A stretch of DNA of 9,209 bases from Bdellovibrionales bacterium RBG_16_40_8. Lineage in GTDB: Bacteria > Bdellovibrionota > Bdellovibrionia > Bdellovibrionales > UBA1609. Below, one piece after another: positions 1 to 5,560 of the stretch. The notes beneath the pieces were generated by a model that saw nothing but the letters and a program-made list of their open reading frames with translations, did no database searches and was not told the DNA's origin. Where the stretch lies: NCBI GenBank assembly GCA_001769925.1, contig MEPT01000088.1, positions 15,647 to 24,855 on the forward strand, read 5' to 3'. Numbering within the stretch: the first letter of the stretch is position 1; each line of letters opens with the position of its first letter. The translations under genes and the position numbers were made by a program.

Positions 1-182
1 TTTGGCTGCCACCGCCTTACGAGTATGAAAAGATTAAAATGCCGATAGATATTTTAAGTGGCAGTTCATTTTTACGTGAGTGGGTCGATGACTCTCAAGC
101 AAAGTGGAGCGATCTCGAGCAGCACCTTAATCGTGATGAGGCAAGGTGGCTGCAAGAACGCAGACCTCATTTGATTTATTAG
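1..182 (+). CDS. NamZ-like exo-beta-N-acetylmuramidase (DUF1343), C-terminal fragment
   Basis: This is the 3' end of a gene that begins before the window; about 59 codons are visible, ending in TAG at 180-182. The reading has W-L-P-P-P-Y-E-Y-E, then P-I-D-I-L-S-G-S, L-R-E-W, and ends in R-R-P-H-L-I-Y. This order (PYEYE, then a P-x-D-I-L-x-G-S/T block, then an R-x-x-x-L-L-Y-type extreme C-terminus) is how I remember the C-terminal domain of the DUF1343/NamZ family. Those enzymes release N-acetylmuramic acid from the non-reducing end of peptidoglycan fragments and are normally exported, so a role in cell-wall turnover is inferred. The signal peptide and catalytic domain lie outside the window. 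The stop codon directly abuts that of purE on the opposite strand, with no gap and no terminator. The family call rests on a short tail and is moderately sure. Confidence 0.6.
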   Translation, partial: WLPPPYEYEKIKMPIDILSGSSFLREWVDDSQAKWSDLEQHLNRDEARWLQERRPHLIY

Positions 183-668
183 TTAAGCGTTTGATTTGTT
201 ATTTAAGCGTTGCGTGTTTATAATACGAGCAGCAAGAAGGCCGGCATTATGGGCATTGTCGATAGCAACGCAGGCCACAGGCACTCCTTTTGGCATTTGC
301 ACAATAGATAAAAGCGCATCAAGACCTTTTAATTTGCCAACAGTGATGGGCACGCCAATAACAGGCAGTGTTGTAAGGCTTGCCACCATCCCTGGTAAGT
401 GAGCAGCGCCGCCCGCGCCAGCGATAATAACAGTTACACCATTTTTTTTAGCTTTTTGCGCAAAATCATACATTAATTTTGGCGTACGATGAGCAGAGAC
501 AACCTCAACCACAACTTGAATTTTTAGTTCACGCAAAACTTTCACCGCTTTTTTCATTATTGGCATGTCATTTTTGCTTCCCATAATGACAGCCACTTTT
601 GGAGTAGATTTTTTTGCTCGTGATTTTGTTTGTCGTTTTATTTGTTGTTTTGTTTGTCGTCTTTTCAA
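183..668 (-). CDS. purE: N5-carboxyaminoimidazole ribonucleotide mutase (class I PurE)
   Basis: PurE moves the carboxyl group of N5-CAIR to carbon 4, giving CAIR, in cytosolic purine synthesis; it uses the product of PurK, encoded just upstream. Visible motifs are V-I-M-G-S-K-N-D (27-34), S-A-H-R-T-P (59-64, with the catalytic His60), [12 protein letters not shown] (83-94) and the C-terminal [16 protein letters not shown] block (117-132). The protein is 161 residues. The core would start near residue 23, so there is an extra strongly basic N-terminal stretch of about 22 residues containing an imperfect 8-residue repeat ([16 protein letters not shown]). The start is TTG (666-668). It is supported by an AAAGGA ribosome site 9 nt upstream, and the first internal ATG lies inside the M-G-S motif and is too late. 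Last gene of the grxC-purK-purE operon, 48 bp after purK. Confidence 0.96.
   Translation of the reverse strand: MKRRQTKQQIKRQTKSRAKKSTPKVAVIMGSKNDMPIMKKAVKVLRELKIQVVVEVVSAHRTPKLMYDFAQKAKKNGVTVIIAGAGGAAHLPGMVASLTTLPVIGVPITVGKLKGLDALLSIVQMPKGVPVACVAIDNAHNAGLLAARIINTQRLNNKSNA
624..660 (-). repeat. 13-bp direct repeat inside the 5' end of purE
   Basis: The 13-mer TTTTGTTTGTCGT (plus-strand reading) occurs at 624-636 and again at 648-660, exactly 24 bp apart. The period equals eight codons and produces the duplicated R-Q-T-K peptide in the basic PurE extension. It looks like a small tandem duplication that kept the frame. Confidence 0.75.
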
Positions 669-690
669 GTTATAAATTCCTTTCGTAATT
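669..690 (-). promoter_or_regulatory. Ribosome binding site that fixes the TTG start of purE
   Basis: Read on the minus strand, AAAGGA is followed by a 9-nt spacer and then TTG at 668-666. No other in-frame start in the first 28 codons has a comparable site; the GTG at codon 25 is preceded by an A/C-rich stretch without purine complementarity. This supports translation of the basic N-terminal extension of PurE. Confidence 0.6.
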
Positions 691-716
691 CGGCTAAATC
701 CACCGTCAGTTGCAAT

Positions 717-1874
717 TTAACCTGATGTAAAGTTACGGGTAAGGGTACGGCGTACCTTCAATACCTTCAGCAGGGCTTTTTCAGGAGTTGGAGCAAGGGC
801 AGTTAAATGCCCCATTTTTCTACCAATCCGGTTTTCTGCTTTACCATACCAATGAAATGCTACTTTGCCAGGGGAGTCAATTACAGGCATTTTCGTAGAA
901 CAATCAATTATATTTAACATAGCAAACCCTGGTGCAGTAAGCATGGGGGCTTTAGGTAGTGACATATTAAGAATCGCCTGCAGGTGTGCTGAAAATTGGT
1001 TAGGTATAGTACCTTCTAGTGAATAGTGGCCAGAATTATGCACTCGTGGCGCCATTTCATTAACTAGTAGTCCGTGTGTAGTATCAAAAAACTCAAAAGC
1101 GGCAAGCCCTACATAATTACTTTCTTTTAAGGCATGAATGATTCTTTTAAGCATTGAACTTAGATCTTTATGGTAAACTGGCCCCTTAACCCATAGACAT
1201 CTAGAGTTTTTTGCCCGCCATTCTACTAACGGAAATATACAAACCTCTTTTTTGGCGTTGATTGCAATTTGAATAGCAAGTTCACGATGAAAATTTATTT
1301 TATCTTCTACGATATAATTGTGAAGTTGAGATTTATTCTTATTAAGCCAAGATTCTAATTCGCGTTTATCATTTATTATATGAATACCGTGTCCGTCATA
1401 ACCATAATGACGTCTTTTAAAAACCATAGATTGCCGTGATTTTTTTCTAGTATTAGCGATAAACCCATACACATCACTTTTTTCGTGCAGTTCTGCGAAC
1501 GCTGAGGTTTGAATATTAAATTTTTCAAACCACTTTTTCTGTTTTAGACGATCAGAAAATTCTGCAATCAAATTAGTAGACGGGTGAATTTCAACGCTCA
1601 AGAGGTTTCTGGCTTCAGCTAATACTTTCTCAGATAAAAACTCACTTTCTATTGTCGCCACATCAACAAGTTTTAAAAAATTTTTTACATGTATCGGGTT
1701 ATGTACATCGCCCATTTGCCAGTTAGGAGTTACTAGAGCAGCGGGGTCACTTGCCGACTGCGATAAGACATACATATTAAGACCCATTTTATGGCCCTCA
1801 AGCACTAACATACGAGCTAGTTGCCCACCGCCTAAAATGCCAATTTTTTTTTGTAGTGGAATTACAGAAGTCAC
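717..1874 (-). CDS. purK: N5-carboxyaminoimidazole ribonucleotide synthase (PurK), ATP-grasp
   Basis: PurK uses ATP and bicarbonate to carboxylate AIR, giving N5-CAIR, which PurE then rearranges; the enzyme is cytosolic. The 385 residues match the usual family length. In order one sees the N-terminal nucleotide-fold motif I-G-I-L-G-G-G-Q-L-A-R-M (11-22), the D-R-L-K-Q-K-K segment (108-114), the ATP-grasp glycine loop R-R-H-Y-G-Y-D-G-H-G (154-163), and the metal and substrate motif N-E-M-A-P-R-V-H-N-S-G-H-Y-S (272-285) followed by the Q-F-x-x-H-L-x-A-I block (293-301). The glycine loop departs slightly from the common R-x-G-G-Y-D-G-x-G-Q form, but the ATP-grasp core is intact. The start is GTG (1872-1874) with a weak ribosome site, only 5 bp after the grxC stop, so translational coupling is likely. 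The PurK-PurE pair indicates the bacterial two-step route. Confidence 0.96.
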   Translation of the reverse strand: MTSVIPLQKKIGILGGGQLARMLVLEGHKMGLNMYVLSQSASDPAALVTPNWQMGDVHNPIHVKNFLKLVDVATIESEFLSEKVLAEARNLLSVEIHPSTNLIAEFSDRLKQKKWFEKFNIQTSAFAELHEKSDVYGFIANTRKKSRQSMVFKRRHYGYDGHGIHIINDKRELESWLNKNKSQLHNYIVEDKINFHRELAIQIAINAKKEVCIFPLVEWRAKNSRCLWVKGPVYHKDLSSMLKRIIHALKESNYVGLAAFEFFDTTHGLLVNEMAPRVHNSGHYSLEGTIPNQFSAHLQAILNMSLPKAPMLTAPGFAMLNIIDCSTKMPVIDSPGKVAFHWYGKAENRIGRKMGHLTALAPTPEKALLKVLKVRRTLTRNFTSG

Positions 1875-1879
1875 TATTG

Positions 1880-2131
1880 CTACTTTATAAACTTATCTAG
1901 TTCGCCACAGACCTCAAGAGCGGCAAGCTCGGCAAAGCCGCCTATACACTCGTCGCCAATAAAAATCTGCGGAACGGTATTCATGCCTGTTTTTTTACTG
2001 ATCTCTTCGCGTTTTTCAGGGGTCTTGCCTAGATTAATCTCATTAAATTTAATGCCTTTATCTTTCAGTAAGTTTCTAGCCTGTTCGCAATAGGGGCATG
2101 TATCATAAGAGTATATCGTTATGTTTTTCAT
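1880..2131 (-). CDS. grxC: Dithiol glutaredoxin (GrxC type)
   Basis: A small thiol oxidoreductase of 83 residues that reduces protein disulfides and glutathione mixed disulfides in the cytosol, using glutathione. The thioredoxin fold is complete: beta strand I-T-I-Y-S, active-site C12-P-Y-C15, the cis-proline motif T-V-P (52-54) and the glutathione-binding I-G-G (63-65). Two details differ from the common form: Cys62 stands where many GrxC proteins have His before I-G-G, and there is an extra Cys75 in the last helix. The active site is C-P-Y-C, so this is a class I dithiol enzyme and not the monothiol C-G-F-S type that carries iron-sulphur clusters with BolA. The ATG has a GGAG site 5 nt upstream. 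First gene of the operon with purK and purE. Confidence 0.95.
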   Translation of the reverse strand: MKNITIYSYDTCPYCEQARNLLKDKGIKFNEINLGKTPEKREEISKKTGMNTVPQIFIGDECIGGFAELAALEVCGELDKFIK

Positions 2132-2157
2132 TTTTACTCCATCTCTATCTCGTTTTT

Positions 2158-2186
2158 ATCATGGCTTATTTTACTGATGATCTCAA
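2158..2186 (-). promoter_or_regulatory. Candidate sigma70 promoter for grxC-purK-purE
   Basis: On the minus strand, TTGAGA (2186-2181, 5 of 6 matches to the -35 consensus) is followed by a 17-bp spacer and CATGAT (2163-2158, 4 of 6 matches to the -10 consensus). Transcription would start near 2151, leaving a leader of about 20 nt that contains the GGAG ribosome site of grxC. No PurR-like operator or purine riboswitch is visible. Confidence 0.45.
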
Positions 2187-2201
2187 ACTCATTTTTACTG
2201 A
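2169..2201 (+). repeat. Direct repeat TTTTACTGA in the grxC-fumC divergent region
   Basis: The 9-mer TTTTACTGA occurs at 2169-2177 and 2193-2201, starts 24 bp apart. It overlaps the spacer of the grxC promoter and the -35 of the fumC promoter. It could be a pair of operator half-sites or a chance repeat in T-rich DNA. Confidence 0.35.
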
Positions 2202-2227
2202 CAAGTTATGCATATAGCGTTTATCCT
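2198..2227 (+). promoter_or_regulatory. Candidate promoter for fumC
   Basis: CTGACA (2198-2203, 5 of 6 to the -35 consensus) is followed after 18 bp by TATCCT (2222-2227, 4 of 6). The predicted start near 2234 gives a leader of about 20 nt with the AGGGGAG ribosome site at 2243-2249. The region is shared back to back with the grxC promoter. The -10 is imperfect, so the exact hexamers are uncertain. Confidence 0.35.
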
Positions 2228-2253
2228 GTATTTTTTCGCGTTAGGGGAGAAAC

Positions 2254-3630
2254 ATGGCGTTTCGCACTGAAAAAGACAGTATGGGAGAGATTCAAGTTCC
2301 TGCCGATAGACTTTGGGGGGCGCAGACTCAGCGCTCCATTGAGCATTTTAAGATCGGCACGGACCATTTTCCGCGCGAGATGATTCGTGCCTTCGGTATT
2401 TTAAAAAAATGTGCAGCAAAAGCAAATTTAAAATTGGGCTTACTTGATGAGAAAAAGGCAGTAGTTATTCAAAAAGCCGCTGATGATGTGATCAGCGGAC
2501 TTCTTGATGAAAATTTTCCGTTAGTAGTGTGGCAAACAGGCTCAGGCACGCAGACCAATATGAACGCTAATGAGGTTATCGCCAACCGGGCTATTGAAAT
2601 TATGGGTGGTAAGTTAGGCGAAAAATCTATTCATCCAAATGACGATGTAAATAAAGCGCAGAGTTCAAACGATACTTTTCCGACGGCTATGCATATAGCA
2701 GTTTGTAGCGAGGTTAATAGGCGTTTACTCCCCATGCTTGAAAAGTTAAAAGTGGCACTTAGTAAAAAAAGTGATCAGTTTAAAAATATAGTTAAAATTG
2801 GCCGCACGCATTTTATGGATGCCACCCCATTAACTCTTGGCCAAGAATTTTCTGGCTATTTTACGCAAATAGAAAATGGTATTGAAAGAGTTAAGAGCGC
2901 TTTGCCAAGGGTGTATCAGCTTGCGCTAGGCGGTACGGCTGTCGGGACTGGATTAAACACACATCCAGAGTTTGCGGTTATGTCTGCAAAAATGATAGCA
3001 GAAGAGACTGGACTACCTTTTGTCACGGCTAAAAATAAGTTTGAGGCATTAGCCGCCCATGACGCGCTTGTAGAAATGTCAGGACAATTAAAAGTGCTGG
3101 CCTGCTCTCTTATGAAAATTGCCAACGATATTCGCATGATGGGTAGCGGGCCCCGTAGTGGTATTGGCGAAATTATTTTGCCAGCTAATGAACCGGGTAG
3201 CTCAATTATGCCTGGCAAAGTTAACCCAACTCAGTGTGAGGCTATAACCATGGTTGCAGCGCAGGTTATCGGTAACGACATGGCCGTTGCGGTCGGTGGA
3301 GCAACAGGGCATTTTGAACTCAATGTATTTAAACCCATGATTGTGTTTAATGTTTTAAACTCTATACGTCTTATTGCTGATTCTTGCGAGAGCTTTACTG
3401 AACATTGCGTAGAGGGCATTGAGGCAAATATACAGGTAATTAAAAAACATGTCGAAAATTCGTTGATGCTGGTTACGGCACTTAATCCAATAATTGGTTA
3501 CGATAATGCTGCGAAAATAGCCAAGGCTGCTCATAAAAACGGGACTTCTTTAAAAGAAGAGGCAGTGAAGCTCGGGTTATTGACTGCTGAAAAGTTCGAT
3601 GAAGTCGTACGCCCAGAAAAGATGACATGA
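2254..3630 (+). CDS. fumC: Class II fumarate hydratase
   Basis: Interconverts fumarate and L-malate in the TCA cycle as an iron-independent cytosolic homotetramer. The 458-residue length is typical. Conserved blocks are [14 protein letters not shown] (95-108), [18 protein letters not shown] (127-144), [10 protein letters not shown] (183-192, with catalytic-region His186) and the superfamily signature [11 protein letters not shown] (315-325, with the likely catalytic Ser317). All active-site blocks are intact, and the H-P-N-D plus G-R-T-H combination distinguishes fumarase from aspartase or argininosuccinate lyase. The ATG has AGGGGAG 4 nt upstream. It is divergent from grxC and followed after 4 bp by an unknown gene, so the two are probably co-transcribed. 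Confidence 0.97.
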   Translation: MAFRTEKDSMGEIQVPADRLWGAQTQRSIEHFKIGTDHFPREMIRAFGILKKCAAKANLKLGLLDEKKAVVIQKAADDVISGLLDENFPLVVWQTGSGTQTNMNANEVIANRAIEIMGGKLGEKSIHPNDDVNKAQSSNDTFPTAMHIAVCSEVNRRLLPMLEKLKVALSKKSDQFKNIVKIGRTHFMDATPLTLGQEFSGYFTQIENGIERVKSALPRVYQLALGGTAVGTGLNTHPEFAVMSAKMIAEETGLPFVTAKNKFEALAAHDALVEMSGQLKVLACSLMKIANDIRMMGSGPRSGIGEIILPANEPGSSIMPGKVNPTQCEAITMVAAQVIGNDMAVAVGGATGHFELNVFKPMIVFNVLNSIRLIADSCESFTEHCVEGIEANIQVIKKHVENSLMLVTALNPIIGYDNAAKIAKAAHKNGTSLKEEAVKLGLLTAEKFDEVVRPEKMT

Positions 3631-3634
3631 AATT

Positions 3635-4477
3635 ATGATTGACTGGATAAATTCTGACGACATTGCACCATATATATACATGCGAAAAGAAAATCTTTTC
3701 GAAATGCCAGGGTCATACCTCAAGGATTGTGACTGGTTTAAGAAAAAACCAATTTATAAAAATCCATTACGTATGGATGAAGTTGCCTTTGGCGATCAGA
3801 TACTTAACCTTGAGACTAAGGCTTTTCAAAAAGCGTCATTACAAATGCCAAGGTGGGTGTTTTACGACTGTGCAATCATTCCGGGCTTTGTTTGTGGTTT
3901 TGCGCAAAAGACAAAAACTTTAAGTGAGAGTTTCTGTCGAGATGTAGGAGTGAATACAGACCTTGAATGGACACCGCTTTCTCTTTTTATTATCATCCCA
4001 ACAATTAGGCAGGGCGAATGGGTAGCGCATAATTTGTGTTCTGCCAATTCGCTAGTTAGTGATAAAGACAAAAAATATGCTCTTGGGTTTTTATCTAAGG
4101 CTTTTGGTCTTTGGTATGCCAATGTTGAAGTTCTGTGCGGTATTACTCAGTGGCAAAGCCCGGCAATTCGTCTTCACTCGCACTATGGGCCATTTGAAAT
4201 TCTAACGGCTTATACCCCAATTCATACGATAGCGCGAACGCTTACATATAGGTCACGACTTAATTTTAATTATTGGCAAAGTTTTTTTGACTCAAAAAAT
4301 GCACCTATCACCACAAACTATCAATATTCAGGTATTACGATTGATCCAAAAAATGACGAAAGTTTAAAAAGCCTGCAGCGTCAAATTGAAGAAGAAAAGA
4401 AAAAGGTTTTTTATCTGAAATCTCATGAAATCCGCACGCAAGATTTAGATGCGCCGCTAAAGATTTATCATATCTAG
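3635..4477 (+). CDS. Conserved-looking protein of unknown function, downstream of fumC
   Basis: I do not recognise this 280-residue protein. It is probably soluble: no signal peptide, and one short hydrophobic run (115-123, L-S-L-F-I-I-I-P-T) too short for a membrane span. It is rich in aromatic residues (W-F-K-K-K at 34-38, M-P-R-W-V-F-Y-D at 71-78, G-L-W-Y-A-N at 158-163, N-Y-W-Q-S-F-F at 212-218) and has five cysteines (32, 79, 87, 101, 135) plus C168 without CxxC pairs. Residues 241-261 form a charged helix, possibly a short coiled coil, before the C-terminus. The ATG lies 4 bp after the fumC stop with no good ribosome site, which suggests translational coupling to fumC. Codon use resembles its neighbours, so recent transfer is not indicated. 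It has no obvious counterpart among TCA enzymes. Confidence 0.85.
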   Translation: MIDWINSDDIAPYIYMRKENLFEMPGSYLKDCDWFKKKPIYKNPLRMDEVAFGDQILNLETKAFQKASLQMPRWVFYDCAIIPGFVCGFAQKTKTLSESFCRDVGVNTDLEWTPLSLFIIIPTIRQGEWVAHNLCSANSLVSDKDKKYALGFLSKAFGLWYANVEVLCGITQWQSPAIRLHSHYGPFEILTAYTPIHTIARTLTYRSRLNFNYWQSFFDSKNAPITTNYQYSGITIDPKNDESLKSLQRQIEEEKKKVFYLKSHEIRTQDLDAPLKIYHI

Positions 4478-4488
4478 CATGCATATGC

Positions 4489-4518
4489 TTGCCAGTCGGG
4501 GTAAAAGCATCGTAAAAT
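4489..4518 (+). promoter_or_regulatory. Strong sigma70-type promoter giving a predicted leaderless mRNA
   Basis: TTGCCA (4489-4494, 5 of 6) and TAAAAT (4513-4518, 5 of 6) are separated by 18 bp. The predicted transcription start, 6-8 nt past the -10, falls on or beside the A of the ATG at 4525. No Shine-Dalgarno sequence lies in the correct place before that ATG; the nearest G-run (4498-4501) is 23 nt away. A weak hairpin (AGCAT 4476-4480 with ATGCT 4485-4489) just precedes the -35. Confidence 0.55.
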
Positions 4519-4524
4519 GCCTAA

Positions 4525-4962
4525 ATGATCACGTTACCTAAAGTTGCATCAAGTTTTTATACTCACTGTAATAAATGTGAACAAGAAAGATACCATAAGG
4601 TTATCGCACACATCACTAAAGCTAGCGCAAAAATCGAGTGCGAAATTTGTCATAGTAAAAAAACGTATAAACTCGACGAAGGGAAGAATAAAGTGGCCAA
4701 AGTAAAGAAAACTACCAAGCCGTCTAAGAAAAAATCTGCCGGACCATCTCTAGAAGAGGTGCAAAACGCAAAGTTTAAAGAACTTTATGCCAAAATTGGA
4801 GACGTAAAACCGCAACCTTACCGTATGGCTAGTATTTACCCTATAGATACAAAAATAGAACATCCGAAATTTGGTGTCGGCTTTGTAGCAGCGAGCTTTC
4901 CAGACAAAATTGAAGTGGTATTTGAAGATGTAAACCGTCATCTTGTGCAAGGTCGTAAGTGA
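4525..4962 (+). CDS. Zinc-ribbon protein with lysine-rich linker and C-terminal Tudor-like domain
   Basis: A 145-residue protein I cannot name. Residues 12-50 form a four-cysteine zinc ribbon (C15-x2-C18, C39-x2-C42). Residues 52-71 are a lysine-rich flexible linker, and 75-92 a short helix. The C-terminal part (108-144) reads I-E-H-P-K-F-G-V-G-F-V, then I-E-V-V-F and H-L-V, the pattern of the small beta-barrel (Tudor-like) domain found at the end of UvrD/PcrA helicases, which contacts RNA polymerase. A nucleic-acid or RNA-polymerase binding role is inference. The ATG appears leaderless (promoter at 4489-4518). The stop overlaps the GTG start of bolA by 4 bp, so bolA translation depends on this gene. 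Confidence 0.85.
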   Translation: MITLPKVASSFYTHCNKCEQERYHKVIAHITKASAKIECEICHSKKTYKLDEGKNKVAKVKKTTKPSKKKSAGPSLEEVQNAKFKELYAKIGDVKPQPYRMASIYPIDTKIEHPKFGVGFVAASFPDKIEVVFEDVNRHLVQGRK

Positions 4963-5288
4963 TTAGCAAAGCTATATCTGAGGCTTTATCTAACGGGTTA
5001 AAGCCAACGCATCTAGAAGTTATAGATGAGAGTTTTGACCATATGGCGGCCGCTACAGCCAAATCACCTGAAACCCATTTTAAGGTTATAATTGTAAGTG
5101 ATGCCTTTAAAGGGCTCGCAAAGGTTAAGCGGCAGCAGCTTGTGTTCGGCCACATTAAGGATTTATTTGATAAGGGTCTTCACGCTTTTATTCAATCGAC
5201 CTTTACGCCTGAAGAGTGGCATGAATGTCCGCAGGTGATTTCATCGCCAGTTTGCGGGCATAAAAAGATTCAAAGATCATCGAGTTGA
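4959..5288 (+). CDS. bolA: BolA family protein lacking the conserved RHR histidine
   Basis: BolA proteins pair with monothiol glutaredoxins, sharing a [2Fe-2S] cluster, and some act as DNA-binding regulators of stress and envelope genes. The 109 residues align with E. coli BolA along the whole length: L-E-V-I-D-E-S-F-D-H (19-28), E-T-H-F-K-V-I-I-V-S-D-A-F-K-G (38-52), the helix at 55-72, H-A-F-I-Q-S-T-F-T-P-E-E-W (75-87) and an S-S-P-V-C-G tail (95-100) matching the A-S-P-P-C-R end of true BolA. In the R-H-R motif of the recognition helix, Arg58 is kept but Gln59-Gln60 replace His-Arg; that histidine is a cluster ligand in characterised BolA-glutaredoxin complexes. The start is GTG in a GTGA overlap with the gene before, with AAGG 6 nt upstream. 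The only glutaredoxin here is dithiol and is not the expected partner. Confidence 0.93.
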   Translation: MISKAISEALSNGLKPTHLEVIDESFDHMAAATAKSPETHFKVIIVSDAFKGLAKVKRQQLVFGHIKDLFDKGLHAFIQSTFTPEEWHECPQVISSPVCGHKKIQRSSS

Positions 5289-5515
5289 CGTTTAATAATT
5301 AATAGTTGGCGGCGAATTTCTTTTATTTTTTGTGCTTCACTTCGAGCGCGTTCGTGAGCTTCGGTATTGTCTTCAAAATTTTTGAATGCTAGTTCAAGCT
5401 CTAAACATGCAGTTTTGATGCGTTGGTGCTTGCGGTAGGTTTTTTTGCGTGGGTTTATACTATGAGACGAGGAACACATGGCCGAAACTGTAAAAGCCGT
5501 CTGTGATTTTGACAA
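5270..5515 (-). CDS. Small putative coiled-coil protein, convergent with bolA
   Basis: An 81-residue reading starting at TTG (5513-5515), or 69 residues if it starts at the ATG at 5479-5477. Neither start has a clear ribosome site. It is the only sizeable open reading in the bolA-ettA gap. Its C-terminal half (about 45-81) is a charged amphipathic helix with hydrophobic residues at heptad-like spacing (I-K-E-I-R-R-Q-L-L-I-I-K-R-Q-L), typical of a short coiled coil; the N-terminal part is basic. The 3' end overlaps bolA by 19 bp tail to tail. I recognise no family. The amphipathic pattern argues for a real protein, but the weak starts leave this uncertain. Confidence 0.45.
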   Translation of the reverse strand: MSKSQTAFTVSAMCSSSHSINPRKKTYRKHQRIKTACLELELAFKNFEDNTEAHERARSEAQKIKEIRRQLLIIKRQLDDL

Positions 5516-5537
5516 GTTAATTTGTTACACGTACATC

Positions 5538-5555
5538 TATAATACTAATCAGGAG
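5538..5555 (+). promoter_or_regulatory. -10 element and ribosome site of ettA
   Basis: A perfect TATAAT (5538-5543) lies just before the strong ribosome site AGGAG (5551-5555), 5 nt from the ATG. The predicted start near 5550 gives a leader of only about 10 nt. A perfect TTGACA is present at 5509-5514, but the 23-bp spacing is too long for an ordinary sigma70 promoter, and no good -35 sits at 16-18 bp. Confidence 0.45.
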
Positions 5556-5560
5556 AACTA

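Noticed and set aside
1880..2131. Glutaredoxin as the iron-sulphur partner of the BolA encoded nearby.
   Set aside because: Its active site is C-P-Y-C; the BolA partners are monothiol C-G-F-S proteins, and the genes are not in one operon.
1875..2253. Purine riboswitch or PurR operator controlling purK-purE.
   Set aside because: The leader before grxC is only about 20 nt by the predicted promoter, and no PurR-like palindrome is visible.
2916..3218. 100-codon open reading on the minus strand.
   Set aside because: It lies fully within the most conserved part of fumC, has no ribosome site and no protein-like motifs; it is a shadow of fumC.
5040..5053. Adjacent NdeI and NotI recognition sequences, suggesting a cloning-vector junction.
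   Set aside because: The bases lie inside bolA and encode residues that continue the family alignment without a break (D-H-M-A-A-A-T), so they are natural.
4841..5155. 104-codon open reading on the minus strand.
   Set aside because: It is antisense to the well-supported zinc-ribbon and bolA genes and shows no domain pattern.
5509..5543. Perfect TTGACA and perfect TATAAT upstream of ettA as one promoter.
   Set aside because: The spacer is 23 bp, too long for a standard sigma70 promoter; only the -10 was kept.
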